Source: an uncultured Litorivicinus sp.
Lineage (GTDB): Bacteria > Pseudomonadota > Gammaproteobacteria > Pseudomonadales > Litorivicinaceae
NCBI GenBank assembly: GCA_902594275.1
Contig: CACJLQ010000012.1
Location: 1 to 38,309, forward strand
Reading direction: 5' to 3'
Length of the DNA stretch: 38,309 nt
The notes beneath the pieces were generated by a model. That model ran no database searches. It saw nothing but the letters and a program-made list of their open reading frames with translations, and was not told the DNA's origin. The position numbers were made by a program, and so were the translations under genes. Shown here one piece after another: positions 1 through 7,701 of this stretch; position 1 is the stretch's first letter, and each line of letters starts with the position of its first letter.

Positions 1-2
1 GA

Positions 3-122
3 TTATCGGCGCTCGCTCTGTTACTGGTCATCACGTTGCAAGCTTACTTTAAACATCCTTTGCTTAGCATTCTGGGGGGGACGGGGGTGTATGTGGTTGG
101 AATTCAAGGTTTCGGTTTGTAG
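3..122 (+). CDS. Partial C-terminal tail of an AzlD-like membrane protein
   Basis: The window opens inside a reading frame of 39 codons that ends at TAG 120-122; its start lies off the left edge. The peptide is very hydrophobic (LSALALLLVITLQAYF, then KHPLLSILGGTGVYVVG). A penultimate helix followed by a basic/proline turn and an L-L-S-I-x-x-G-T final helix is the usual ending of AzlD, the small subunit of the AzlCD branched-chain amino-acid exporter. What is seen is an open frame with membrane character; the AzlD name rests on pattern memory of a short tail and is tentative. The adjacent azlC and the rest of azlD would be expected just left of the window. Confidence 0.45.
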   Translation, partial: LSALALLLVITLQAYFKHPLLSILGGTGVYVVGIQGFGL

Positions 123-608
123 TTTGTGTCGGGCACCCCTTGTCGGTGAAACCTACTGATCCGTATTTAAGTTCAAATATCTTCGGGTCTCTTTTTTTAG
201 ATGCTCAGGTTAGGCAACCTAAACGGTGGCAAAACCTTTACTGGATTCCGGAAGAGCTGACTCGAGTATGTACTCCTAAATAATATGTCGCGCATGTGTC
301 CGGTATTGACCCATTAGCGAAGGTGGGCCCAGAAGGCCCCGAACCAGCTACCAAGGGATTATGGGTCCTCTGTTCTACCCAATTAAGGCCCAGGGACACG
401 GACGATAGCTCTATTGAGTCAACTAAAAAATAGCAAATCTTGAAAGTACCCACCGGAGCACCGCTGACCAACCTTAAAACCTTTATGGTGCCCACCCAAG
501 TCTGCTCGAAAGTGCTTTTACAGTGAAAACAGCGTAGCCTAAGTTTAGTTTCGTTAAAGGCGACGCTACAACATAACGACGAATCAAAAAACCAAGCAGG
601 AGAATCTT
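123..608. other. Non-coding stretch containing a tRNA remnant
   Basis: No convincing gene lies between the AzlD-like tail and the GYD-domain gene. A leftward open frame at 238-495 overlaps the tRNA remnant and has no protein-like composition, so it is not called. The only recognisable content is the degenerate tRNA at 321-391. A ribosome-binding site (AGGAG, 599-603) for the next gene lies at the right end. Confidence 0.6.
321..391 (-). pseudogene. Degenerate tRNA-Ile2(CAU) copy
   Basis: Aligned by eye with the intact tRNA at 4608-4684, roughly 57 of 71 aligned positions match, including the terminal GGTGGGCCCAG block and the anticodon-side block CCAAGGGATTATG. The CAT anticodon is retained (complement of 361-363). 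The 5' strand of the D stem is missing (about 6 bases deleted), the universal U33 is C, one anticodon-stem pair is broken and the 3' end reads CCT instead of CCA. It therefore cannot fold into a normal tRNA and is called a pseudo-tRNA. It has the same orientation as the intact copy 4.2 kb away, so it may mark an old duplication or an attachment-site-like boundary. Confidence 0.75.
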
Positions 609-935
609 ATGGCTCAGTTTATGGTAACCGCTACCTATACAGACTCAGCATTCGCTGGTATGGCGAACAATCCCCACAATAGAGAAGATGCTATTGGGAA
701 GATACTCTCAGCTCTCAACATGAGCCTAGAAAGCTTGCACATGACGCTTGGGGGGAAACTCTTCATGGTGGTGTCAGGGACAGCCGAAGCCGGTGGTGCA
801 CTGATGATTGTCGCTGGCGCTTCCGGATCGGTCACTGACATCACTGTTGATGAAGTATATTCGGCCGCTGATCAAATGGCTTGGATGCAATCTGCTTCTG
901 CTGTTATGGGCGCCTACAGGCCCGCAAACGCCTAG
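609..935 (+). CDS. GYD-domain small protein
   Basis: A 108-residue protein whose length and pattern fit the GYD family (ferredoxin-like alpha/beta fold, usually about 100 residues). The central segment LHMTLGGKLFMVV aligns with the family's W/Y-T-x-G-x-Y-D-x-V-V-I strand. It is followed by an alanine/glycine-rich helix (AGGALMIVAGASGSV) and a closing strand ending in TVDEVYSAAD. In this copy the name-giving Gly-Tyr-Asp is GGK, so the motif is not exact. AGGAG at 599-603 lies 5 bases before the ATG, supporting the start. The family has no settled biochemical role. A second small alpha/beta-barrel gene follows 42 bases downstream and shares a terminator, so the two probably form one transcript. 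Confidence 0.6.
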   Translation: MAQFMVTATYTDSAFAGMANNPHNREDAIGKILSALNMSLESLHMTLGGKLFMVVSGTAEAGGALMIVAGASGSVTDITVDEVYSAADQMAWMQSASAVMGAYRPANA

Positions 936-977
936 TAGAGCGACTGGCTAGTTGCGTTACTTTCGAGGAGAGGGAGT

Positions 978-1271
978 ATGTCTAAATACACAAATGTTGT
1001 CCGCTTCAGAGTAAAAACAGGCCACCAGGACGAGTTTGAGCAAATATTCAAATCCGCCAATAAATGGGACGGTATGTTGATGCATGTTTTGGCAAGGACG
1101 GGTGAGCAAAGTTACGTTGCCTATGGGCTTTGGGAAAGTGAAGAGGATATGCAGACTGCGATGCCACAGATGATCGCATTGCTTGATAGTTCTCGGCATC
1201 TATTGGAGGAATTGTCGCCGCACCTTGGGGTCACAGACCCAGTTTCTGGCGCCGTTGTGTTCGAGGTGTAA
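978..1271 (+). CDS. Dimeric alpha/beta-barrel (ABM-like) small protein
   Basis: A 97-residue protein opening with NVVRFRVKTGHQDEFEQIF, the typical strand and helix start of antibiotic-biosynthesis-monooxygenase-like and related dimeric alpha/beta-barrel proteins. SYVAYGLWESEEDMQTAM matches the W-E-S-x-E-x-x-x-x-x-M segment of that superfamily. A strong GAGGAGAGGG ribosome site precedes the ATG, and a rho-independent terminator begins at the stop codon. No catalytic residues can be assigned. Members range from heme-degrading and quinol monooxygenases to stress-response proteins, so the exact function is unknown. It probably shares a transcript with the upstream GYD-domain gene. Confidence 0.55.
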   Translation: MSKYTNVVRFRVKTGHQDEFEQIFKSANKWDGMLMHVLARTGEQSYVAYGLWESEEDMQTAMPQMIALLDSSRHLLEELSPHLGVTDPVSGAVVFEV

Positions 1272-1303
1272 AAAAAGGACTGGACCGACCCAGTCCTTTT
1301 TTA
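1270..1303 (+). terminator. Rho-independent terminator after the ABM-like gene
   Basis: GGACTGG (1277-1283) pairs perfectly with CCAGTCC (1290-1296) around the loop ACCGAC. A run of A precedes the stem and a run of T follows it, extending the pairing and making the element symmetrical enough to act in both directions. It overlaps the TAA stop. Confidence 0.9.
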
Positions 1304-1663
1304 CCTTCCTTTTAACCTGTTCGTTGCGCCACTATCTTTTTATTCTTGGGGTCCTTAAGACTGCTTTCCCAGTTTTTCGTTACCCTTTTACAAATGACCA
1401 TTGAACCGTCACATGACTGATCGGAGGAGTTAACTCGCCGTTGCATCTCCGGCATCGCTAGGATTGGTTACAAATAGGGCCATGTCTATCCTTTTGTGAT
1501 CGTAGGTAATTGATGCGCAACAACATTTGTCTACGACTAAAGTCTTCCGACAATTTTTCAGCCGGTTCGTTACCCTGAGAGTCGAGCTTATGATTGCCAG
1601 CTATTTGCGAAAAATGGTGTGGCGTTGTGGTTTTGTAAGAATTAAAGGTAACAGGAGGTTACG
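1304..1663. other. Intergenic stretch, nothing recognised
   Basis: No convincing coding frame, RNA gene or repeat was seen. The right end carries the strong ribosome-binding site AGGAGGT in front of the MAPEG gene. Confidence 0.5.
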
Positions 1664-2053
1664 ATGATTACCGGTACATACGCATCTCTGCTAGCACTCT
1701 TGCTAGTGATCTTGTCATTTAGGGTGATCGCATTACGAGGAATGCCCGCGTTCAAGTGGTTCGCCTTTGGCAACAACGACGAGGAGGGTCTCGCAAGGGC
1801 GATACGGGCTCACGGCAATTTGATCGAATACGCGCCAATCTTTCTGATCCTGATGTTAGTCGCTGAGATGGGTGGCTTGAAGGACAACGCTCTCCACAGC
1901 TACGGAATAGTGTTCGTTATAGCTCGATTGATGCATGGATATTGCTTCGGTTTTCTGAAGCATAATATGGTACTCAGGGTCGGCGGCACTTCGTTGACAC
2001 TATTTTCGATTCTTGGTCTGGCGATCTTGGTGCTAATGCGTTACGCCAGTTAG
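1664..2053 (+). CDS. MAPEG-family membrane protein
   Basis: A 129-residue membrane protein with an N-terminal helix (LLALLLVILSFRVIALR), the family-defining segment RAIRAHGNLIEYAPIFLILM (about residues 46-65), and two further hydrophobic helices. R-x-x-x-A-x-x-N-x-x-E-Y-x-P is the core of bacterial MAPEG proteins (membrane-associated proteins in eicosanoid and glutathione metabolism, YecN-like), and the length is normal for the bacterial branch. Animal relatives are glutathione-dependent transferases or peroxidases; the role of the bacterial members is mostly unknown. AGGAGGT a few bases ahead of the ATG fixes the start. An uncharacterised gene begins 17 bases downstream. Confidence 0.85.
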   Translation: MITGTYASLLALLLVILSFRVIALRGMPAFKWFAFGNNDEEGLARAIRAHGNLIEYAPIFLILMLVAEMGGLKDNALHSYGIVFVIARLMHGYCFGFLKHNMVLRVGGTSLTLFSILGLAILVLMRYAS

Positions 2054-2070
2054 CGAAGCCGATTGCTCTC

Positions 2071-2394
2071 TTGAGTATCTTGTTGAAGGGTGATTCGATA
2101 GTGTTTGAACATTGGGCTCCGACCGTAAAAAGGGTAGTTCAGTCGACAGAGGCGGATTATCACAGAGGGCTGATGCAGGCATTTCCGGGGTGTGTATCCG
2201 TTGATGATTTGGTCCGCATTAGCTGGCAGGGCGTGGTCGTGGAAATCAGACTAAGGCTTCTGCCCGACTTTTCTGTTGGTCTTGTGGTCCTTCCAATGCT
2301 CGAGGTCACTTGGGATTTTATAGAGGGTGCAGAGAGTCGCCAGCGAGAGCTTCTTAAAAAGGCTGATCTATCGATGCAAAGAGGTCTTGGTTAG
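2071..2394 (+). CDS. Small protein of unknown function
   Basis: A 107-residue protein I cannot assign to a named family. It reads as a compact alpha/beta protein with no signal peptide or membrane helix: FEHWAPTVKRVV, HRGLMQAFPGCVSVDDLVRI, two amphipathic strands (VVVEIRLRLLP, FSVGLVVLPMLEVTWDF), then a charged C-terminal helix (SRQRELLKKADLSMQRGLG). The frame opens with TTG at 2071; a GTG at 2101 would give a protein 10 residues shorter, and neither has a strong ribosome site. It follows the MAPEG gene at 17 bases in the same direction and is probably co-transcribed with it. Alternating hydrophobic strands and absence of low-complexity sequence support real coding. Confidence 0.55.
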   Translation: MSILLKGDSIVFEHWAPTVKRVVQSTEADYHRGLMQAFPGCVSVDDLVRISWQGVVVEIRLRLLPDFSVGLVVLPMLEVTWDFIEGAESRQRELLKKADLSMQRGLG

Positions 2395-2733
2395 ATGGCC
2401 GCAAGTTCAAATACGCCCGACAGCCAAGGATTTATTTGAACTATTTGTGATATCTCGACCAAGTGAATAACCGTTAGGGATAGGGTACTCTCTGGCATTA
2501 AAAAGGGGGGTCTGTAACACTATTTGATAAATACGGTGGGGTACCAACGATTAGATTGACAAAGAAGGCATTTTTTTGAACAAATCCTGAGTAGACCTTA
2601 CCTTCGACGCTATAGACTTTTCCTGATGGGACTCTGATTACTCTGACCGTGGGTTTGTTTTTCAGAAATGCTAGATCCCAGCGCAGGTTTGCTAAAGAGT
2701 GTTGTTACCGCAGCATCGCACAAAACTGATCGC
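2395..2733. other. Intergenic stretch, nothing recognised
   Basis: No open frame of convincing composition, no tRNA and no strong hairpin were found. The stretch separates an intact unknown gene from a run of broken genes. Confidence 0.45.
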
Positions 2734-2961
2734 ATGACGGACACGAACATTAAGAACAAACAAGGCCCGATTCAACAACTGCGTGAACTTGCAGAAAAGG
2801 AACCTGCTTGGCGTGAAAAGAACCATCTTCTTTTCGCTTAAAGACGTGAACAACTCGATCACAGAATCAAAGAATGTGGCTTAACAGGCGGTGAACTCAC
2901 TCCAGAAGAATGGAGGTTTAAGGCAATTACATCGGGCGAATGGCTGGTTTTAGGTGGCTAA
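2734..2961 (+). pseudogene. Small soluble protein gene interrupted by an in-frame stop
   Basis: From ATG 2734 the frame reads a charged helical peptide (GPIQQLRELAEKEPAWREKN) to a TAA at 2839-2841. It then continues in the same frame without a break: RREQLDHRIKECGLTGGELT, PEEWRFKAITSGEWLVLGG, ending at TAA 2959-2961. Composition on both sides of the stop is equally protein-like. The simplest reading is one small gene of about 75 codons inactivated by a nonsense change (AAA, CAA or GAA to TAA). The family is not recognised. A sequencing error is possible, but neighbouring genes are also damaged. Confidence 0.5.
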
Positions 2962-3012
2962 AAACGTATTAGGCTTCAAATAGAGACGATATAAGAAAAA
3001 GAGGTTGTTATT

Positions 3013-4130
3013 ATGCGGCTATTTAGAATCTACCTTCTTGCGGTGCTTTCTTGCTCTGTGGTCACAGCTCAGGCGGACGTCGATAAACAGTTTTATAAAA
3101 ACGGACCATGGGCCTGGATCTCCAGGTTAGGGATGGACTTGGACCGACTCCTGTAAATTCTTTCGATCCTGTGAATACACAACCGCTTGAGAAAGGAAAA
3201 AAAAGACTTAACAAAATATTTTGATTTCCCGGAAAACATGAGCGCCGTCGTTCTTAAAGATAGGAAACTAGTCTACGAACGGTATAACGAAAATCGTGGA
3301 TTTGATGACAGGTTTTTAGCTCACGGAATGTCTACAACTAAAACCGCAGTGGCTTTGGTTGTTGGCCACTTGCTCTGTGAAGGGAAAATCGGATCCTTAG
3401 ACGACACTATGGGCAAGTATTCCAATGGGCTCGCTAGTTCCGTCTACAAGGATGTGATTATTAAAAATGTGTTGCGAATGGCTAGCGGCATTAATGAAAA
3501 TAGAGATAACGAACGACGTTTTAATCAGACTTTACGTAACCGATTTCAAGATGGATCAAATGACCAGCTTCAAGTGATTCAGAGCCTCAAAACTAGGTAT
3601 TCAGATCAAGGCAATGACTCTAGGTATCATACGCTTGACGTGACTGCCGCTTCAGTTTTGGTCAATGAGATCACTGGTAAATCAGTAGATGCAATTTTTT
3701 ACAACAAGATCTACAGTCAAATAGGTCCGGAAGACAAAATGGTCTGGTGGGCTGACAAAAATGGTTATTCATTAGGTTTGGCCGGACTCTACATGACCAC
3801 CAGAGACTGGGCCAGGCAAGTCAATATATGGTTAACGAAATTCAGGCCGATTCCTGTATCGGAAGGTATTTAAAAGATGGGCTAGATAATGCGATCAAAA
3901 CGACCTCTAGGGGTTATCAGACGTATGGCTATTTCTTTTGGGTCTCAAAGATTGCAGGGAAACAGGTAATTGTTCTGACTGGTAAGGGTGGACAAGTAAT
4001 GATTCCAAATCATTACAACAATAGTGTGGCCGTTGTGATCTCAGCCTCTAATTTCAAATACAAAAAGAAAGATTTACTAAAAGAGGTTATGCCGAGCGTT
4101 ACTGAGAAATTTGGAAAGATGGGATTTTGA
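3013..4130 (+). pseudogene. Beta-lactamase-fold serine hydrolase, frameshifted
   Basis: The pieces together make a class C beta-lactamase-like serine hydrolase of about 370 residues. A signal peptide (MRLFRIYLLAVLSCSVVTAQA) starts at 3013. The frame then shifts near 3105-3113 into GLGPTPVNSFDPVNTQPLEK, shifts again in the A8 run near 3198, continues as DLTKYFDFPENMSAVVL with the S-x-x-K motif in HGMSTTKT and RYHTLDVTAASVL, and shifts once more near 3815-3830 into QYMVNEIQADSCIGRYLKDG to the stop. Family members are periplasmic hydrolases or esterases rather than antibiotic-resistance enzymes in most cases. With three separate shifts it cannot give a full-length product. The intermediate frames remain well conserved, so decay looks recent. 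Confidence 0.75.
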
Positions 4131-4338
4131 AAAAGTTCTAACTCTACAAGCTGTGCGTATTTGTCTTTGGCGCCTTGTTGGTTGTGCAAAGCGTGTATAG
4201 CGGTATTTGACATATGCGGAGAAATGACCTGTAAATGCTCAATGGCTCACAGCATTTATAATGCCTTACCCAAGAAGTTTTGCATGGACGGCCATAAAAC
4301 GCAGAAGTGACTGACGGAATAGATTGAGGTGCGCCACA

Positions 4339-4491
4339 ATGCGTATGTTAGCTGGTTTGATACTGGTTATAGGATTCTTGGTCATATTACTCGGATTCGA
4401 TACTTTGATTTTGTGGATTTATGGTGTCGATGGTGGCGTATGCCCAGAGGGTGTCACGGGGGCTGAATGCACCTACAAGTTGGTCTGGTGA
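4339..4491 (+). CDS. 50-residue single-helix membrane protein
   Basis: ATG 4339 opens a 50-codon frame ending at TGA 4489-4491, preceded by GAGGT (4326-4330) 8 bases upstream. Residues 4-28 are strongly hydrophobic (LAGLILVIGFLVILLGFDTLILW) and would form one membrane helix. The C-terminal part carries two cysteines (C35 and C44, in GGVCPEGVTGAEC) and ends YKLVW. This layout of one helix plus a short Cys-containing loop is protein-like, but no family is recognised. It stands alone between the broken serine hydrolase and the tRNA. Confidence 0.5.
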   Translation: MRMLAGLILVIGFLVILLGFDTLILWIYGVDGGVCPEGVTGAECTYKLVW

Positions 4492-4607
4492 CGTGATTGG
4501 CAGACAGGTGATTGAACTTGCCAACATTTATTGCGTTTGTGGAAAAATACCCTTTTTTGAGTTCCTTGTGTGACTGAAGTGTGACACAAAACTAACAAGG
4601 CTAGAAA

Positions 4608-4684
<77 letters not shown>

Positions 4685-4732
4685 GTAGTAGGCGTAAAAT
4701 GTTACACAAATCTGGACAATTACGCATCAAAG

Positions 4733-5905
4733 TCATGTGTCACTAAGTAATTTGAGTCGCGAGGATGCGAATACCGGCAATTTGACCCTCACGCCTGCGA
4801 GAGTTGTGTTTATGGGGTGTCCTCGAGGTCGATAATGCTCGGTAGCGATTCCATTAAAGTGACAGGCTGTAGCGATGCTATATGCGCCGATCTCAGGGAT
4901 GACGATCACATCACCTAGAGAAAGTTCTCGTAAATTTTCATGAATTCCCAATCGATCAACGCTGTCGCATGTTGGTCCTGCGAGAACATTTACTGGCGAT
5001 CCGCAGCCATCTGTGAACACCGTCATCGGGTAGTTAATGTGATCGAAAATACGTCCCGATTGAGCGCCATATACGCCATCATCGAGGTAGAACCACCAGG
5101 TCTCATCTTGACGCTTGGCTCGCCCGATTACCCGAGTGACAAGCGTCATGCTAGGTGCCGAAATGGCGCGTCTAGGCTCTGCCATTAACCGAATATGCTC
5201 AGGGATTTCCGTGATCGCTTCACGAGTTGGTGCACAGAATGCCTCAAAATCAACAGGTCGATTTGAGTAATTCGCTGGAAATCCGCCACCAATGTCGATA
5301 CGTCCAATTTGCGCGATACCCTGCCTTGCAGCGTCACGAGCGATATCGGTGCATTTCAATAAGGCGACTCGGTGAGTCTCAGCTCTCTGTGCTTGCGATC
5401 CAACGTGGAAGCACAAGCCATCGATAGTGATTCCCATTTGTTTTGCCACTGACATGATATGCACTGCATTTTCTGGCCGTGCGCCGAACTTACGCGAAAA
5501 AACGCACGGGGCATCCGGGGCAACAAAAGCGAGTCTTAACATGACCGTGATGTCATGGCGGTAGGGCACGATTTTCCAGAGCTCGTCCAGGTTATCGACT
5601 ACAAACGAGGTGACACCAAGTCGAACTGATGTCTCGAGATCATGCTCTGCTTTAACCGGGTGTGTATGAATCATACGATTTGTTGGAACACCCAGTGGAA
5701 GTAACGCCTGAATTTCGGGCGCGGACGCTGCGTCAAATGCGGCACCCTCATTGACAAGTGTTGCAAAGAGAGAGTGGTACGGATTCGATTTTACTGCGCA
5801 GTAAAGCGTGACTTTCGGTAGCGCATTCTGTAGCGCACGCCAAGTCGCACGAACCTGGTTGGGGTTGATTAGAAGTGCAGGCGAGATACCAACGGCCTGC
5901 GCCAA
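4733..5905 (-). CDS. Fold-III PLP decarboxylase (ornithine/lysine decarboxylase-like)
   Basis: A 390-residue alanine-racemase-fold (group IV) basic amino-acid decarboxylase, which makes a polyamine such as putrescine or cadaverine. PLP lysine K39 lies in YCAVKSNP, H167 in CFHVGSQ, the phosphate-binding glycine loop DIGGGFP at 204-210, YLDDGVYG at 273-280, and the partner-supplied cysteine and aspartate in GPTCDSVD (C313, D314). Length fits the short bacterial ornithine-decarboxylase branch (about 380-400). The usual E-P-G-R PLP motif reads EPRR here (243-246), a substitution worth noting. The frame opens with TTG at 5905 just after an in-frame stop; no strong ribosome site is visible, so the exact start is uncertain. 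It is a lone gene, 48 bases upstream of the tRNA gene on the same strand. Confidence 0.8.
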   Translation of the reverse strand: MAQAVGISPALLINPNQVRATWRALQNALPKVTLYCAVKSNPYHSLFATLVNEGAAFDAASAPEIQALLPLGVPTNRMIHTHPVKAEHDLETSVRLGVTSFVVDNLDELWKIVPYRHDITVMLRLAFVAPDAPCVFSRKFGARPENAVHIMSVAKQMGITIDGLCFHVGSQAQRAETHRVALLKCTDIARDAARQGIAQIGRIDIGGGFPANYSNRPVDFEAFCAPTREAITEIPEHIRLMAEPRRAISAPSMTLVTRVIGRAKRQDETWWFYLDDGVYGAQSGRIFDHINYPMTVFTDGCGSPVNVLAGPTCDSVDRLGIHENLRELSLGDVIVIPEIGAYSIATACHFNGIATEHYRPRGHPINTTLAGVRVKLPVFASSRLKLLSDT

Positions 5906-6221
5906 CCAGAGGTCGCCCTATGGTCTTGGTCGAATCGTTGTCAACACGGATCGTCTCCAAATTTGTCTTCGTCGCTCAGACACGTCTAAACAAACTCAGA
6001 CGCCGGGTCACAAACGCATAAAAAGTTCCAGGTGGTTGTGTGTAGATGCGCGCATTTTCGATTTTTTCTTCGGAAAAGCAATAGGCCTAGAAATTTTATT
6101 TTTGGGGAGGTTTCTAGTAGGGAATGAACATACTTTCTGGTCATTCATGTCATGAATTCATGGGTCTATGGTAAATTGTAAACAATTAATTAAATTAGGT
6201 GGGTCAAGGATCTCGTGCACC
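5906..6221. other. Divergent intergenic region upstream of the GntR gene
   Basis: This stretch separates the decarboxylase from the GntR gene. No gene is seen. It contains the 14-base dyad at 6174-6187 described separately. Confidence 0.5.
6174..6187. promoter_or_regulatory. TTGT-NN-ACAA dyad upstream of GntR gene (site A)
   Basis: AATTGT-AA-ACAATT is a perfect 6-base inverted repeat around two bases, 35 bases before the chosen GntR start. It shares the TTGT-NN-ACAA core with sites at 14202, 20089 and 24332. Its position suggests autoregulation by this FCD-type GntR protein. The operator role is inferred. Confidence 0.55.
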
Positions 6222-6899
6222 ATGTCGGACTTTCTCGCTACCGGCCTTTCAACTGCCGTTCAGAAGAAAATTGAGGACCTTGTCCTTCAGGGAAAGTTAC
6301 AGGGCGGAGACAAGCTTAATGAAGTGGAATTGGCTGAGATGTTTGGAACGAGTCGGGGGCCGATTCGAGAAGCTTGCAAGGGTTTGGTGCAGGCTGGCTT
6401 ACTTACCGCTGTTCCGAATCGGGGTGTATTCGTCCGTAAAATGGACGTACGTCAAGCTCTTGAGGTTTACGATATTCGTGCCTTCCTTGATCAGCTAATC
6501 GGGCAGCTTGCCGCGACTCATGGAACCGAACAGCAGATTAAGGAGCTATGGGATATTCATGCCAGATTGGATGAGGCAGTTCGGGTGGATGACTTTGAGG
6601 CCTATTATCCAGAGAACTTAGCTTTCCATGAAAAGTTATTGGCAATGACCGGTAGTGAACGACTGACGCAGCTGTATCTTTCGCTCGTAAAGGAGTTACA
6701 TTTATTTCGACGCAAAGGTCTGATCCAGCAAGGATCGATGGACGTATCTAACGCCGAACATGCGCTGATATTGGAGGCAATTGCGCACCGCAATCCAGTC
6801 AAAGCCGGCCTCGCAATGAGAAATCATGTCATGACCGCAAAACAGAGGTTGCTGACAGCGATTGAGTTGCAGTCACTTAATGAACCAGTTGTACCCTAA
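6222..6899 (+). CDS. FCD-family GntR transcriptional regulator
   Basis: A 225-residue one-component regulator. The N-terminal winged helix contains KLNEVELAEMFGTSRGPIRE (about residues 33-52), then ACKGLVQAGLLTAVPNRGVFVRKM, the GntR signature. The C-terminal helical FCD (FadR C-terminal) domain follows, with a D-x-R-x-x-L start (VYDIRAFLDQLIGQLAA) and F-H-E-K-L-L and H-A-L-I-L-E-A-I segments that usually carry metal-binding or effector-binding His residues. ATG 6222 is preferred because the upstream 18 codons from 6168 are unlike a GntR N-terminus. It is convergent with the transporter/CoA operon (gap of 5 bases), so its promoter is far from that operon's, but the shared dyad at both promoters links them. 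The effector is probably a small carboxylate; this is inference. Confidence 0.85.
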   Translation: MSDFLATGLSTAVQKKIEDLVLQGKLQGGDKLNEVELAEMFGTSRGPIREACKGLVQAGLLTAVPNRGVFVRKMDVRQALEVYDIRAFLDQLIGQLAATHGTEQQIKELWDIHARLDEAVRVDDFEAYYPENLAFHEKLLAMTGSERLTQLYLSLVKELHLFRRKGLIQQGSMDVSNAEHALILEAIAHRNPVKAGLAMRNHVMTAKQRLLTAIELQSLNEPVVP

Positions 6900-6904
6900 A
6901 TCTA

Positions 6905-7687
6905 TTAACAGCCTTTGAAATGAGGCGTCCGTTTCTCCATGAAGGCCGTTCGGCCCTCTCTATAATCTGCGCTGTTAAAACACGCATCGACCAGTGCGTT
7001 ACATTGCTCTAGATTTCGGTTCTCAGGTTCAGTTAATACCTGAGTTGCAATGAATTTCATGGCCTTGATCGTCAAGGGTGCGTTTGCCCCGATTTGATTC
7101 GCGAGTCTTGCTACTTCAGCTTCGAGGATCGATTCGTCATGGACCGATTGAACGAACCCCATGCGAAATGCTGTATCCGCATCGATACGGTCCGCAGTAA
7201 ACATCAAGTATTTGGCGTTGGAAGCACCGATTGCATTGATTAATCGTTGAATGGCGGGGAATGGATAACCCAATGCTAACTTGGCAGCAGGCATCGCAAA
7301 CTTTGATTTGGTAGAACAGATTCGGATGTCGCAACACACGGCAAGGTTGAGGCCGCCGCCGATACAGTATCCGTCGACTTGGGCGATGGTCGGCTTGGGG
7401 AAATGATCGATGCGTTCATAGATCGCTCGGATGCGTGTGTTGTAATGTTTTGTCGCCTCAGCGGAACCGCGCTCTTTTTCAAATTTAGAAATATCTGCGC
7501 CACTCACAAATGATTTGCCGCCAGCACCTTTTAACACAACAACGCGCACATCCGGATTCAATTCAAACTCGTCTAAGATTGCGTCTGTTGCGTCCCACAT
7601 TTCGAGCGACACAGCGTTGTGCTTTTCAGGGTTATTAAAAATAAGGTATCCAATAGAGCCCTCAATCTTTGAAAGCATTTTATCCAT
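6905..7687 (-). CDS. Crotonase-fold protein lacking hydratase glutamates
   Basis: A 260-residue enoyl-CoA hydratase/isomerase superfamily protein and last gene of the tct operon. Oxyanion-hole segments are present: SGADISKF (62-69) and YCIGGGL (107-113), plus a C-terminal REGRTAFMEKRTPHF tail. The two catalytic glutamates of true hydratases are absent: GGGLNLA has N114 and AMPAAKLALGYPF has A134. Y141 in LGYPF aligns by eye with the tyrosine of methylmalonyl-CoA decarboxylase (YgfG/ScpB, ...LGVPYN...), and the C-terminus also resembles that protein. Decarboxylation or hydrolysis of a CoA thioester is therefore more likely than hydration. It starts 14 bases after the CoA-transferase stop, so the CoA transferase probably supplies its substrate. 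Confidence 0.8.
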   Translation of the reverse strand: MDKMLSKIEGSIGYLIFNNPEKHNAVSLEMWDATDAILDEFELNPDVRVVVLKGAGGKSFVSGADISKFEKERGSAEATKHYNTRIRAIYERIDHFPKPTIAQVDGYCIGGGLNLAVCCDIRICSTKSKFAMPAAKLALGYPFPAIQRLINAIGASNAKYLMFTADRIDADTAFRMGFVQSVHDESILEAEVARLANQIGANAPLTIKAMKFIATQVLTEPENRNLEQCNALVDACFNSADYREGRTAFMEKRTPHFKGC

Positions 7688-7701
7688 GAAGTTTTACACC
7701 T

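Noticed and set aside
321..391. Functional second tRNA gene
   Set aside because: Loss of the D-stem 5' strand, U33 to C, a broken anticodon-stem pair and a CCT end are incompatible with a working tRNA.
238..495. Leftward open frame over the tRNA remnant
   Set aside because: It reads through the degenerate tRNA and shows no domain or signal; better explained by the RNA remnant.
2839..2841. Programmed stop readthrough in the small gene
   Set aside because: The codon is TAA, not TGA, with no visible downstream recoding structure; simple nonsense mutation or error is more likely.
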